Source: Leptoclinus maculatus
Lineage: Eukaryota; Chordata; Actinopteri; Perciformes; Stichaeidae
Assembly: GCA_032191485.1 (NCBI GenBank)
Contig: JAVDOI010000003.1
Location: forward strand, 4,143,194-4,207,193
Reading direction: 5' to 3'
DNA length: 64,000 nt
Shown: in pieces, positions 29,651 to 41,608 of the stretch
Layout: every line of letters starts with the position of its first letter
Numbering within the stretch: the stretch's first letter is position 1
Position numbers and translations under genes: made by a program
Notes under the pieces: generated by a model
Databases searched by the model: none
Seen by the model: the letters and a program-made list of their open reading frames with translations, nothing else
Told to the model about the DNA's origin: nothing

Positions 29651-29741
29651 GTAAGCCTCTTAGACAAGTAACAGAATTCTGTCTCTCCAACACTGCCAAC
29701 AAAGCCATTTCTGATGCACTGTCTCTGCTGCGTTCATGCAG

Positions 29742-29871
29742 TAAGTTCAGCCACCAGAACATTGTGCGCTGTATAGGAGTCAGTCTGCAGGCCATGCCCA
29801 GGTTCATCCTGCTGGAGCTGATGACCGGAGGAGACCTCAAGTCTTTCCTGAGGGAGACCAGACCCCGGCTG
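29742..29871 (+). CDS. alk: alk exon 23 (kinase: hinge and gatekeeper)
   Basis: Exon of 130 nt after a 91-bp intron with acceptor CGTTCATGCAG, ending at donor CTG|GTGAGA. It encodes KFSHQNIVRCIGVSLQAMPR, FILLELMTGGDLKSFL and RETRPRL. Gatekeeper Leu544 and solvent-front Gly550 correspond to human Leu1196 and Gly1202. Phe522 corresponds to Phe1174, a hotspot for activating mutations in neuroblastoma; it is the reference residue in this window. Confidence 0.97.
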
Positions 29872-29974
29872 GTGAGACACGCTGCTGTATCACACCCAAG
29901 TTCTTTCTAAATCTGCCTCAGATACAATCACTAACATTGGATTCTGGGTATTTCTCTATTTCTTATTTGATCAG

Positions 29975-30072
29975 GAGCACCCGTCCAGCCTGACCATGGT
30001 GGACCTTCTCAATGTGGCCAGAGACATCGCAAAGGGCTGCCAGTATCTGGAGGAGAACCAATTTATACACAG
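29975..30072 (+). CDS. alk: alk exon 24 (kinase C-lobe, alpha-E)
   Basis: Exon of 98 nt after a 103-bp intron with acceptor TATTTGATCAG and before donor CACAG|GTACTT. It encodes EHPSSLTMVDLLNVARDIAK, GCQYLEENQFIH and the first two bases of the Arg codon of the HRD motif. It is collinear with human ALK. Confidence 0.97.
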
Positions 30073-33000
30073 GTACTTCACCAGACCACCTCACATGTGC
30101 CAAACCACCAGTAAACACACACAGCACCTGGTTGTATTCCTCCTACCTAAGCAGATTACCGGCACAGAGAGAAAATACGACACATATGATTATGCATATA
30201 CATATGGAATACAAATGTGCAAAGGACAACAAACACGGTCCAGATTCATTTGCTGACTTCTACTCAGAATTAAGAGTTGACTGCGTAACATATGGACTCT
30301 GCATGCCTTTTGCCTTTCGTATGATAGCAGAAAGGACAAGTGATGAGTTTAGCGTCAGAGCAGCCAGATGGGGTAGCCGGCTTGCCTTTTTACGGTCCGT
30401 ATCCAAGGCACAAGTCTCCTTCTATATCCATATTCACAGCTTTTGGTCAACCCGAGGAGAAAGAATTGAATCTGTCTCCTTCATGGATGTCTAGTGCGGA
30501 AAGTCAAGTACATGTGGAAAAAGGTCAAAGTTGCTCCCACAATCACATCAAGACAATTAAAGTGCATCCCTCTTCCTTCATGTCTCTTTTTGACTTCCTA
30601 GGAATTGGCCAATGACAAACGAGGCCTATTAAACCGTGTCTGCCCTAACGTGGCACAGCAAAGCCCCATCAATCCGTCTAATGGCCGACTCTTCTTCGGA
30701 AGGCTCGTGAGGCCGTTTTTCTGCCTTCAAAACCTGTATTAAAATTCATCCTAACACTGTCCTTGAGGCTAATTTCAATCTTTATGGAGGTGTGTTTACC
30801 CGGGGTCGAGTACAGGGCAGGTGGATGAGGTAGGGGCGGAGGAGTAGCCGCTCCTCAGGGATTACAGGGTCGGGTGATGTGAACTGTGTACAGGTGTAAT
30901 GCTGTCTGAGAATAACTTACTCTGGCTTTAGTGTGTTTCTATTGTGTTATTGATCCAACACGCTCTCGCTCCCAACTTGTTTAATGCGGCAGCTTGGTCC
31001 GGACCTCGGCATCACTTTTCAACACACTGGTTCCCCTTTAGCGCGCATGTTTTTTGCTTTGACCTCCTCAATAAAGAGGCAGCTGCCCCGCCTCCTGAGG
31101 ACCAGCTACTGCTGGGCCTAATAGCATCACTGGCATTTTCAACATAGTACTGTGACAAGAGGGTGTTCCCACCTGCCTCAGACAGCCAACGTTGTTCCTG
31201 TACCTAAAACGTCTCCTGTGTCCGGTCTAAATGACGACCGCCCGGTGGCCCACTCGCCCCATCTGCCGAAGTGCTTTGAGAAACTGGTTCTCCAGCACAT
31301 CATAAACAACATCCCAGCAAGCCTGGACCCTCACCAGTTTGCATACAGAGCCAAGTGTGCTCAGCCCCCCTCCTGTACAGTCGCAGTACGCCCACGACTG
31401 CTTCCCCTGACACCAAGAGAACTCCTGTGCCACGTTTTTGTTAACTTTTACAGAGGAGCAATAGAAATCACTACAAACCTTACAAACTGTCAAGGGATGC
31501 GCATTGCCCCAAGACAACAGGGGCTCTACATCATTGGCACCCATCGATCGAGAATCAGGGATGTTGGTGTGATATTATATTGTGCCCAGCCACAGCCTGT
31601 TCACCATGCTGCCGTACAGCTGCAGTACCACCGGACTACAGAGCAGCATCTTCCCTCCAGCTGTCAGACTGCTAAACTCATCCTCCACCCTCCACCATAT
31701 GATAGAGGGGTTTTATATTTCTTACGTAGCAAAATGGGACAACAAAACGCATTTTGTATGACAATAAATGAACCTTTTGTATTACTCTTACGTTACTTAA
31801 TTTTACAACAGGCTTCGTGCTCTCATTGGAAATTGAAGCCACCTGAGAAGAAGCACTGTGCCGAGGAGAGTCGGGTAGTTTCATGTTAAAATAGACTGGT
31901 TATAGAGATTGATCCTTAAAGTGCTGCAATGAAATGGGTCTTTAAACTGCAGTTCAAATTTGCTGTAAATAAGGTCTGTGAGGCAGATAATCTTGTTTTA
32001 ATAACAGCCTGCTCTCACATCACTGGGCTGCATGTACAATAGCACTGTGTCCTTCCCTAAAGCCCTCAGCCAGCAGTCTGCGATAGCTACTGCTGCATTT
32101 CAAGGCTCGTACTTGCCTACAAGCAAAAGCAAATCATTTGCATGAATTCTTCCGAGCCATTAAACAAGGACTGCTTGGATTTAGCTACAGCATGAGAAAG
32201 GAACTTGTGTTTGTGTCTACGCCTGCTGATTGTATGCTGTAATATATATTATTACATTGAGATGGACTGATTCATACACTACTTTTCCTTGAATAACAGA
32301 TGTTATGTGATACCACAATTTAGTAAATTCTCTGTAGCTAGTTTGATAACTTAGTTTACCGACACTCATTTAACTGCGTCAGTCTAAATTGGACGGGGTA
32401 GCAAATGGAAGCCCGACACGCAATGTTGTTTTTTTTTATTACTAAATAATTTCATATCAAACTTGAAGTAGTATAAGTGGAATAGTTCCAAACACTTCTG
32501 GCACATTGAAGTGGGGCAGCCATGCATAGTGTAGTCCCCGTGTTAAAAAGCCCTCCGTTTAAATCAGTCTGAACTATTACTTTATCCTCATTGTGTCATT
32601 TCACATCCAAGTGCATCAGAGTGTGGAGGCCAAGCATCACACAGTGTGTTGCGGTTTACACACTCACAGAGCTCGTTTCACTGCTAGTTTCTCATCTGCA
32701 GCCCTGCCCCGTCTCATGATCTAGTGCGAGCACAGTGTCACATGATGTTATTTTGATGTTGAATTCTGGGTATTTATTGTCCCTCGTGTGCACTTGTCTT
32801 TAGTGTGCTCACGACGTCACTTCTTAGGATGAGAGTTAGACGCCTGGGGAGCAGAATACAGCGTGTGGGCTTTGGTTTTCTTTTCCCCCAAACAGCAGAG
32901 GAGATCGCTGTGTGAACTACTGCAACACTAACCACACCAGTACAGTGCAAATATGAAAGTTATGAATTTTCTCTTCTAACCCACTCTGTCTGCCATCACT

Positions 33001-33301
33001 GTGGAACATTCCAATCGTGTCCCTTGATGCGCCATGTGGGCAGAGCTATAAAGGCACCGTAGGAAACTATACACTTTAGCAACGTAGTTACACTGAACTC
33101 CAGATCCAACGGGGGAGCGTCTGTAGGTGTTCCATACATGGAGCTCTCTTATAGAATATATGAAGCTAGTGAAGAGACGAGGCATGAGCAAAGCTGTGTG
33201 AATGTGAATGGTCAGTATTACATACAGTACACTTTACGGCTATGTGTTAACCTGTGGACCTGACAGTCTGTATGCGTTTGTGTTTTTTGCTCATCTTTCA
33301 G
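30073..33301 (+). other. alk intron 24 (3.2 kb), contains a truncated LINE
   Basis: The intron carries an L2-like LINE remnant (about 31147-31775). The open frame 30012-30494 runs past the exon 24 donor into intron and is not a gene. Nothing else is recognisable. Confidence 0.6.
31147..31775 (+). mobile_element. truncated L2-like non-LTR retrotransposon
   Basis: The translation from 31190 contains NVVPVPKTSPVSGLNDDRPV, then KCFEKLVLQHIINNIPASLD and PHQFAYRA, the N-terminal reverse-transcriptase blocks of fish L2/CR1-type LINEs. The catalytic half is missing. The sequence jumps to the far C-terminal tail (a shifted frame gives FPPAVRLLNSSSTLHH near 31650) and ends in a TGTATGACAATAAATG 3' terminus. 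It is 5'-truncated, internally deleted and frameshifted, so immobile. Confidence 0.75.
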
Positions 33302-33394
33302 GGACATTGCAGCTCGGAATTGCCTCCTGACCTGCAAAGGGCCGGGCCGCGTCGCCAAGATTGGGGATTTTGGGATGGCTCGAGACATATACAG
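33302..33394 (+). CDS. alk: alk exon 25 (kinase: catalytic loop and DFG)
   Basis: Exon of 93 nt after acceptor TTTTGCTCATCTTTCAG and before donor ACAG|GTACAA. Joined to exon 24 it completes HRDIAARNCLLTC. It continues GPGRVAKIGDFGMARDIY. Asp597 is the catalytic base, Asp618 the metal-binding DFG aspartate, Arg623 the human Arg1275 equivalent, and Tyr626 the first activation-loop tyrosine. All invariant kinase residues are present. Confidence 0.97.
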
Positions 33395-34031
33395 GTACAA
33401 TTGAATGACTGATGTCAGACAGCAGGCTAGAGCGCCTGAGTCTAAACAAGGTCTAAAGTGGGTTTAGGGCCAAGGCAGCTCGCGTCAAACTGAGAAATAA
33501 GAAAATGTGTCTTTGAAAAGCAAATATGTGGAGGAACATCTAGTGAGCATGCACTAGCTGCCAGTCCTATGGACGGCTGGGCTGAACGATGGCAGTTGTA
33601 TTCGAACATAGCATTTAAAGGTATATATCAGAATCTAATTAGTTTTATTCAACATTTACACTGAATAAATACCCAGAATGTATTATCTTGATTGTGTTGC
33701 GGTGATGTCTCAACGCCTAATGGGCCTTATCGCTGCACAGTGCTGTGAAGGTGTTTCTATTCTCCATCACAATGTCATTTAATCTACATCAGCTCACCTG
33801 AAGCACCCGACGGCATCTCATTATTCTTAGCTCAAACTTTTTATTATAGCCACCACAATTTCACGTGACACCATTTAAATGGATGCACAATCCAGCAGGG
33901 AAATCTCCCAAGCCCTTTCATCTGGTAAGAAATTAGAGCAGGTGGATATATGTCACAACATCCAGCTGTGTCGACGCAGCACTTTCGAATCATCCGATGG
34001 AAAGTCACACGAGAGCAAAGTCACTCTCCGA

Positions 34032-34084
34032 GCATCCGGAAAAAAGGCGGTTGCACTATTGCGCAACCGCCTTTTGCCGGATGC
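34032..34084. other. near-perfect 53-bp hairpin
   Basis: Left arm 34032-34054 and right arm 34063-34084 are inverse complements except for one mismatch and one bulge in the central A run. The outer stem is GCATCCGG/CCGGATGC, the inner stem is GGCGGTTGC/GCAACCGCC, and the loop is ACTATTGC. It is GC-rich against an AT-rich intron. Function unknown. Confidence 0.85.
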
Positions 34085-35284
34085 CCCCGGGGAGCCGCGT
34101 TTGGAGCGCTTGATTTAATTGCTGATGTCAGTTTTCCAGGTGCCTGGATGTGATTTTCTCTTCATCTCTCGGCCTGGACCCACGGCGTCGTTACTATTAT
34201 GAGAGGGAGGGGTGGTTGTTTGGTGCGCGACGCCGTCGGTGTGTGTTATTTTTGCTCTTTCATGATGTGGCCCTCCTGCTGTGTGACGTGGGACACGGGA
34301 CTTGTTTTGATGCCGTCACAGTGAGGGACCAGGACAAGGCTTAATGTCATCTTTTTATATTCTGGGAGCAGAGCCGCAGGCAGACTTGCACGTGGTATCC
34401 CACGGACTCCCTCATAAAGCCTCGCACGCATGCTTGCACACCGGTGATGCGGCTGTAAATAAAAAGCTGGGTAAACAAAAGCTGCCGGTGAGTAATCATC
34501 CTGAGGTAAACAGCCGCCACTATGAAGAGAAATTCACTGGGCTTTGAGAAAAGAGTTGCATCAAATGATCATATCCTCAGAGGAACTATTAACAACAAAG
34601 CACGACTTTAGGTTTTATTTATTAAGGCCGGCCTGGTGCGCACACATGCACACAGTAAAGGTAGAACAACAACATTCCAGTCAATGAACAGACACAAACA
34701 TTAGGCTCCACATTGTGTCCTCGCCGGTGCATGTTTTCTATCTTTACTCTCCGTTCAACAAAGCCTGCTCTGTCTCTTACTATTAGTTTCTGCCTCTAAT
34801 GCATCTCTATCGTCCAGCCTCCCTTCTGCTCACACAAGAAAAAGCACACACACACACACACACACATATATATAAAACAGCTCTATTTGTGCTACAGATT
34901 ATAGGGATTATAGGGTAAACCTTCAGTCTGTGTTGGTGTTGTTAGCAGTAGTAATAAATATATCCTTAGACCTCTGATCCACTGATAGGGGGATTATCAT
35001 CCTAATCCTCTACATCCATTTTACCACCGTCGAGCTTTTCAAAGAATTCCATCATTTTCTAATCAGAATTAATCAGATAACGGACTGTATAGGAATGTAC
35101 ACATATCATGAGAAACTGACTTTTCCAGTGCTTGTGCACATAGATTTTGGTATCTGGAGTCCGTACCAACCTGCAAACTGAAATAAGAAAATCCAGTCAG
35201 TTTATTGTGGGAAACGTGTGACTCAACAAGCTCCCCTTCCTGTGTCACATGCCAGCTCATTAGGATATACCGCCCCCATCTGTC

Positions 35285-35545
35285 TGTGCGTTCCAATACC
35301 CATACTACCATAGTGTTTAGTGTGTCCCAATACAAAGTATGTCGAATTCAGTACGCCAACAATTCCAAGTACTTTCTACTACCTCCAGTCGCATTGTGCA
35401 TTATGCAAGTCAGCATGCTTTCCTGGCTATTCTGACCCACAATGCTTTGCAGTTATATGAGCAAGCGGGTCAAAGTTCAATGTGTAATGTTGTAAGGAAG
35501 TAGTATGTCCCAATTAAATGATACTACATGCAACAGTATGTGCTT
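35285..35545. mobile_element. probable MITE-like element
   Basis: The segment from CATACTACCATAGTG to CATGCAACAGTATG has weakly matching inverted ends (CATACT...TAGT in both orientations). Internally it has paired GTGTCCCAATAC and TATGTCCCAATTAAAT phrases plus CCCACAATGCTTTGCAG. From memory such TGTCCCAAT segments are recurrent in teleost genomes. Boundaries are uncertain. Confidence 0.4.
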
Positions 35546-37099
35546 TGTAATGGCAGCTTTTTTTTTTTTTTTAAAGTATGCCATTTGGAGCGCAGCTTGA
35601 GAACTGCCTTTGCAAAGGTGAACCATATTTTTCTCGCAAGCCAATCAGAGCAGACTGGGCTTCATCAGGAGGGGGTCTTAAAGAGACAGGAGGGTTAATA
35701 CAGGTATATTCAGACAGACAGTATGACAGACAGTGTGTTTTTTAACATGTAAACATGTTCCAGTACAAACCTAAAGTACAAACCCAAAAAGATGAACCTG
35801 AAAATGAGCATAATATGTCCCCTTTAAAGTTGTGTTTGACTTGAGATTGTGGTCTGTTTTTGTAAACTCCTTATCACTGAAAGCAGGATCCACTAAGAGC
35901 CCACTGCCTACTGATCTAATCGCATCTTCGGTCCGCTTCCCGTCCCTGTTTTCTTAATGAGGACAGACGGGAAAACTCGAGGAGTACTGGTATTCGGGGC
36001 ACTCGGTGGTGGCAGGTTTCAATCCCGTAATAGTAGGCCTAAACATGGAGGAGGTAATTGATTTCCATCACTGAACTGATGGTGTCATTCTAAGTGATAG
36101 ATTAAGGCGTTGGGGCGGGACTCTGTGTGACTGCCCTGCGGCGGCTCGCAGCTAATCTGTCAAGCACACAAGCTCAACTAGTGAGTGTTTTCTCTGCTTC
36201 ATTGAATATGTATCATTTTCTTCAAGGCAAGCTTCTTATGCCAATACTTTGCTAAGTATATATACCTCCCTTTTAGCTACACTAGCTTGACAGCATATCA
36301 TCTATAACAATCTCTATGCTGCTCCCCTGAAGCCACACAGCTGTAGCGACGAGTTGAACCAAAAGATCAGCGCTGGCTCTTGTTATTTGCCTTGAGTAGA
36401 TACTGTGGGAAATGCAGTTGTTTCTTATCCTTTTAACCTTTAAACATTCATTTCCATCATAGTAAATATCAAACCTAATTGATTTTGTTATTGAACGAGG
36501 AAGACTTGCTTCACCTGGTTCGGTTAATAAGCTGAGGCTGGGCTACATCTGTGTTAGCATCCTGGCTCTAGTTGAGTGTTATTTATGGTTTCAATTTTAC
36601 AGATTATTTTTAAGTCATGCATAGCTCTGGCTTTGTAACGGTAGTCCAGACATGTTGCCCCTGGTGAGCTGGAGCACAGCTTGAAAATCCTCCTAAAGTA
36701 AAAGCAAACTGATGACAACATGTGATGGGTCATGCAGCCCGAGCCCATCGGCTGTGGATGCCACATCTGAGGAGCTCAAGCTGCCAAAAACCCAAATCTG
36801 TTTTCTTCTGCTGGTTGTCTTATATTTTACCCAAACTGCTCTAATCTCTGCCGCCCTGTTTTTGATGCGTTGGCCATTCTTTTCTTTTCTGGAGTTTTTT
36901 TGCTTTGTTTTTAGCTTTCATTCGTCCAGAGAACGCTGACTGAGCACAATGCTCTCTTCTCATCCTGCGCATTCACACCTGGGAGCTGCCCACTGTAATT
37001 ACCGTCCTTATTCCTGTGCAGCCATGTGCAGCATCTTGCTGCTTCTGGTTGAGTTTTTGAAGGCGGAGAGAAAGAGACTGTTACTGCTACTTCTTTACT

Positions 37100-37150
37100 T
37101 CCCCAAAAGGGCCAGGGATTTGAACTGGCAACCTTCCAGTTACAAACCTG
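37100..37150 (-). repeat. tRNA-like B-box scrap, probable SINE remnant
   Basis: The minus strand reads GGTTGCCAGTTCAAATCCC, which fits an RNA polymerase III B box (GTTCAAATCC) as in tRNA-derived SINE heads. No full cloverleaf can be drawn, so this is not a tRNA gene. Confidence 0.4.
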
Positions 37151-37239
37151 TGTCTATAGCCTATTATATAGTCCTATTTATTATGACGGGGTTCCGTGAG
37201 GGTATAGGTGTGGAGCAGAGACTCGGCATGATGAGGAGA

Positions 37240-37240
<1 letters not shown>

Positions 37241-37325
<85 letters not shown>
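37241..37325 (+). repeat. (AC)n microsatellite
   Basis: A tract of about 85 bp with one AAAC interruption near 37313. Confidence 0.97.
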
Positions 37326-37987
37326 TAGCAAAACCCAACCGTGACACACTTGCCATGTCTGCAAACAACTGTTTAGGGAGAAAAAAAGTGTCACTTTTAT
37401 GACAAAATCACTTGGGGCAAAGAGATGACCTCCTCTGGAGCAGCAAACGATGCTTTTTCCCCAGCCAAACACAGCTGACGCCGCTTAACTCGAAGCTTGA
37501 TGTGTGTCCGTTTTTATTGATGGACGGGGGATGGACAGACATGAGACTGGTCAGACTGCGAGGTGACCTCCATCAACGATCAGATAGAGCGCACATCGGA
37601 TTGTTTCTTTTAACAACGCAAAGCGCAAGGCGCCATTGAAAATGGCTCGGACTGGAAGGAAGTCTCCCTCTTCCCACTCGGCAAAGATAAGGAGGTCTCT
37701 CACACCAGCGCGTTGGGAAGCTGAACATGCGATTGAATCAGAGTGCTGATACAGCCACTGATAATCCCTGATTTAATTGCTGGATGTTAGATTTATTTTT
37801 TTACCCTCTGCTCTTGAGGGCAGTGGTGTTGCCATGGTGACGGTGCTGCAAACTGTAGATGCCGGCTTTCATTTGACAGTTTTTCCCTTTTTCAATTATT
37901 AGTGGGCAAACAAAAAAAAACGATCACTATTAGACACATGGATGGTCATCAAGCACTGTACTATTGGAAATGTGTGTCTGTTTGCAG

Positions 37988-38089
37988 GGCAAGCTATTAC
38001 AGGAAGGGTGGGCGCGCCATGCTGCCAGTGAAATGGATGCCACCGGAAGCCTTCATGGAGGGCATCTTCACATCTAAAACAGACACGTG
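37988..38089 (+). CDS. alk: alk exon 26 (kinase: activation loop and P+1)
   Basis: Exon of 102 nt after acceptor TGTCTGTTTGCAG and before donor ACGTG|GTGAGA. It encodes ASYYRKGGRAMLPVKWMPPE and AFMEGIFTSKTDT. Tyr630 and Tyr631 complete the YxxxYY autophosphorylation motif. Human Cys in KGGCAML is Arg here. Confidence 0.97.
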
Positions 38090-38370
38090 GTGAGAATCCC
38101 TATTCAACAGGCCTCAGTGATAACTGAGCTCACCCTCACTGTGATTTCACACTCAGACATCCCAACCTGCCTCCTTTAACCCCTGATCCATATGCTATTT
38201 ATTTTTTCCAAATTCCTCGTCTAGTCTCTATCTCATTCTCGTCCTCTGCCCTCATCCTCCAAAGCTTCGGCTCTGATGATGTTTTTCGAATGTATGGCCT
38301 GGTCGTCCTTAGTCTCGCCCTCCCGTCTCTCTCTCCCTGTAACTAATCTGTCCTCTCTCATCATCTGCAG

Positions 38371-38505
38371 GTCATTTGGGGTTCTGCTGTGGGAGATCTT
38401 CTCATTGGGCTACATGCCATATCCAAGTCGCAGTAACCAGGAAGTGTTGGAGTTCGTAACAAACGGTGGAAGAATGGACCCACCGAAAAACTGCCCTGGG
38501 CCAGT
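38371..38505 (+). CDS. alk: alk exon 27 (kinase C-lobe)
   Basis: Exon of 135 nt after acceptor CTCTCATCATCTGCAG and before donor CCAGT|GTAAGT. It encodes SFGVLLWEIFSLGYMPYPSR, SNQEVLEFVTNGGRMDPPKN and CPGP. It is collinear with human ALK with few substitutions. Confidence 0.97.
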
Positions 38506-39297
38506 GTAAGTGCATAGCTGCACACAGATGCCGAATGCATTCATATGCTCCGCACGACCACAAGCAAAAATGTGATCCCATGAGGTCTAATTAAGCTTCT
38601 CCATAACATAGAAAAGATGCTCAGTTGCACGTGACGCATACACAGTATGGGCAACAAACGCAAAGATGAAAGTCTCTGATGATTGGCTGATATTGATACA
38701 TCAATGAGTTGTGACCTAGAAGACGTAAGAAAATGTTTTGGGCGATGGCTCTCAGTGCTGTCAATATGGAAACCGCATTAACAGTTTTCTTTCATGTCCG
38801 CCTCCCAATTTGGAAGAAGTCGTGGGAGGCTGATATAGAGAGCTGAAAAAACATTTCCATATATCGCTGTATTTCACACCCACTGCCTTGAATGCCAACT
38901 CTATTTTAAAACATATATGGGCAGACGCACACGCACATTGTTCACACCTGTTGGCCTGTTTGCAGCTTACTCATCTCATTAAGCGTCCTGTGTATTTCTC
39001 TCTTTGAAAACAATCTGCATGGCCCTGTGGTTCAATTTGACGTTGCGAAACAGCCTCACAACAGGTGACACCGAGTACTGAAACACTGTACAGTTGGAAT
39101 CTCATCAATTAAAAACCACATCTCAGGATTTAACTGTTAGTTAGTTTGTCATCTTCTCTGCATCACCTATTAAACACAATCAGTCAAACTGTTGGGAGCC
39201 AATTATCAAGAATATTTTGTCAAGAGAGCTAAATCTGGCGTTGTTTCATGAAGTATTTTCAGCTTGTGTTTGTCTACCCGTTCATGTGTGTCTATAG

Positions 39298-39388
39298 GTA
39301 CCGTATAATGACTCAGAGTTGGCAGCATCAGCCTGAAGACAGGCCCAACTTCTCAACTATCCTGGAGAGAATTGACTACTGCTTACAG
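39298..39388 (+). CDS. alk: alk exon 28 (end of kinase domain)
   Basis: Exon of 91 nt after acceptor TGTGTGTCTATAG and before donor ACAG|GTAACT. It encodes YRIMTQSWQHQPEDRPNFST and ILERIDYCLQ, the last kinase helices. The conserved kinase arginine (PEDRP) is present. It ends on a codon boundary. Confidence 0.97.
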
Positions 39389-39642
39389 GTAACTAACCGG
39401 AGGATTCTGCTACAGTTTAAACGCTGAACTAGGGCTGAGCTATTTGAAGGAAACTAATGCGCGATATTGCTAGATTTCTATGAATAAAACTCCAAGCCTG
39501 TAATGGTTGTCTATAAAAGATAACACACGTTTGTATTAAGCGTAATCACTTATTTGTGCATGAAAAATTATGATTGTTATCATTCCAGAGTTCAACTTTT
39601 AAGTACTAAATTTAGTTTTATATTAGTAAAAATATATATTTC

Positions 39643-40730
39643 AGTGGTGGGCCGTCAGGGCCTGCAAAGCCTTCTCTGCTGGCCTAAACAAAATCACAAA
39701 GTTATAGCTATTTTATAATTTACTAATTTTTCTTAAATACACTACAGGTATTATAATTTATAAAAATATGTTTCCCATTATCTTATTTTCTCATTGCACA
39801 GCTACTGTCTTCCTCAGTTGCTCTGCTTCCAGTGCAGCTTGTTTTAAGTAGAGCTTTTATCCAATCAGATTTCACCTCTGTGTCTCTAGGTAAGAAGAGA
39901 GGCCCGAGGCCTGCAGACTCACAAGTGAATCCATGTGCAGTTTAAGTGAATGGGGACGATATTGTTGATTGTCATAGTGTTCAACCAATCAGATCTTTAG
40001 TTTGACATGTTGGGCGTATTCTTTGACATGTCACAGCTGTCTAGGTGGCCTACAAGTACGTCAGCATTAACGTGCGGTGTGATTGGTCAGTGGGCTAGCA
40101 TCACTGTTGTGAAGCTGAAGCAAGCTAGCAGAACGTAGTAGTAGTAGTAAGAGTTCAAGTTGAAAGGAATGTAAGAAGTTATGACATTGACATGACATTT
40201 TTAGCGTTTTGCTTGGTGTAGCTTTGTTTTTTAATGCTCAATGGCTGAAGGAGGAGAAACGGATTTGGTGGCGGAGTTACTGGCAACGCCTTTCTGGAGA
40301 AGGACATTTCAGGAAAAGATGGACATCGTAAGAAAGGGTCGGCCAACCCCACAGCTAGCAGCCCTGACCCAGCATGGAAAAGGATTTGTACGAACGGTAT
40401 TTCTGGCTGACAGCGTCGGAGAAGCGTTGCACATGTTATGGCTGAGAATGCGTTTCATTTGCGACTGAGCATCTTGGTGTTTGGAGCTGTTTGGAGCTAC
40501 GCTACGCTAACCTGAGTTAGCTAACAAGGCAGCAAAATGACACCATAGGACACTTACAAGCTACGGTGCTTTTGAAAACTTTAGCTGAGACCCGAGTGGA
40601 TCTACAACTCAACGAACACGTTTGCAGGAGGACCTCTGGCTGGAACTGAACCCACTGATGTTCTGTACAACCGCGTCATTAAACTCTTTGTAATCAAAGA
40701 AAGGAGGATGGACTTTGTCTTTAAGTGAAC
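39643..40730 (+). mobile_element. hAT-type DNA transposon remnant with broken TTF-type zinc-finger ORF
   Basis: The left end CAGTGGTGGGCCGTCAGGG has the form of a hAT terminal inverted repeat. An ORF at 40241-40468 begins MAEGGETDLVAELLATPFWR and continues with KMDIVRKGRPTPQLA and HGKGFVR, the start of the TTF-type zinc-finger (ZMYM-like) hAT transposase family. It then loses the conserved frame. Around 40580-40640 a phrase like TRVDLQLNEHVC resembles a later part of the same protein. The zinc-finger core and the catalytic domain are missing, and I found no matching right terminal repeat, so the element is internally deleted and dead. Confidence 0.65.
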
Positions 40731-41475
40731 AGCAGCTTTGGTAAGAGAACTGCTTTCGTGTTTTTTTACATCTGCAGTAGCGTTACTACTGAGTTCATTG
40801 GTCTATGGTGTCATTTTTATGATACGGTTAATATTGTTCCCTCTGATGTGAATAATATTTGAATGGCTCGTGCTCTTCAGTGTGCGGTGGAATACGTGTT
40901 TTAGCGTCACAGTGTTGCTGGATTGATTTGTCATGCTTTGTTGTCATAAATATATGCGACTGGTTTTTGTGAGTTTGTTCTTGTCATGGTGTTAATTACA
41001 TTGATTTTGACTACATGCATTGTCCGTTAATGACGAAGCATCCCGTCATGCTTGTATTAAATGGGGATTGTGTAGCGATTGCTTTAGCCCTGATTGAATC
41101 AGTAGGGAACAGCTAAACGCTGCGGGGAGAGTTTTCAGCGTGTGTGCTGCTGTTGGTTTCCTGCTAAGCTAATTTAGCATAGTGTGAGAACACACGTGCA
41201 TCACCAGAGTACAATGTTCTTCTTCCGTGGTGGGCGTGTCAGACAGCACGTTGGGTGGGTTGCCAGGTTGGGCACAGTGGCTCCACTGAAAGAACATTAT
41301 ATTTTCCAAATGCACTAGTATTATTCAAACGTATTGTTCGGTTTGTAAGCCTCGTACCGAATGGTTCAATACGTGTATTGTTACACCCCTAGAAACAAAT
41401 AATAACCGTAGCTGTGGCGTGATAGTGAGGTTATTAGGAGGTGGTTCAACTGTAGTAGGACAGCACTGAAGGCCC

Positions 41476-41478
<3 letters not shown>

Positions 41479-41511
<33 letters not shown>
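41479..41511. repeat. (TA)n microsatellite
   Basis: About 16 TA repeats. Confidence 0.95.
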
Positions 41512-41515
<4 letters not shown>

Positions 41516-41608
41516 ATTGTGGATTTGATTTAATTTCTAACATGAATGACACTACTGATAACACTGAAAAATACAACTCTGATCTCTTGATGGTCTACCC
41601 CATTTCAG

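Larger units (their letters stand above)
33395..37987 (+). other. alk intron 25 (4.6 kb)
   Basis: The intron holds a 53-bp hairpin (34032-34084), (CA)n(TA)n at 34844-34873, a probable MITE (about 35285-35545), a tRNA/SINE B-box-like scrap on the minus strand (about 37100-37150) and a long (AC)n (37241-37325). No additional exon is seen. Confidence 0.55.
39389..41608 (+). other. alk intron 28 (2.2 kb)
   Basis: About half of it is a hAT-type transposon remnant (39643-40730). A (TA)n tract at 41479-41511 lies about 100 bp before the last exon. The remainder shows nothing recognisable. Confidence 0.6.

Noticed and set aside
30012..30494. 160-codon + strand ORF in alk intron 24
   Set aside because: It starts out of frame inside exon 24 and runs through intron sequence. 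It has no domain.
37080..37160. tRNA gene on the minus strand
   Set aside because: A B-box-like sequence is present but no A box, acceptor stem or cloverleaf can be formed. More likely a SINE scrap.
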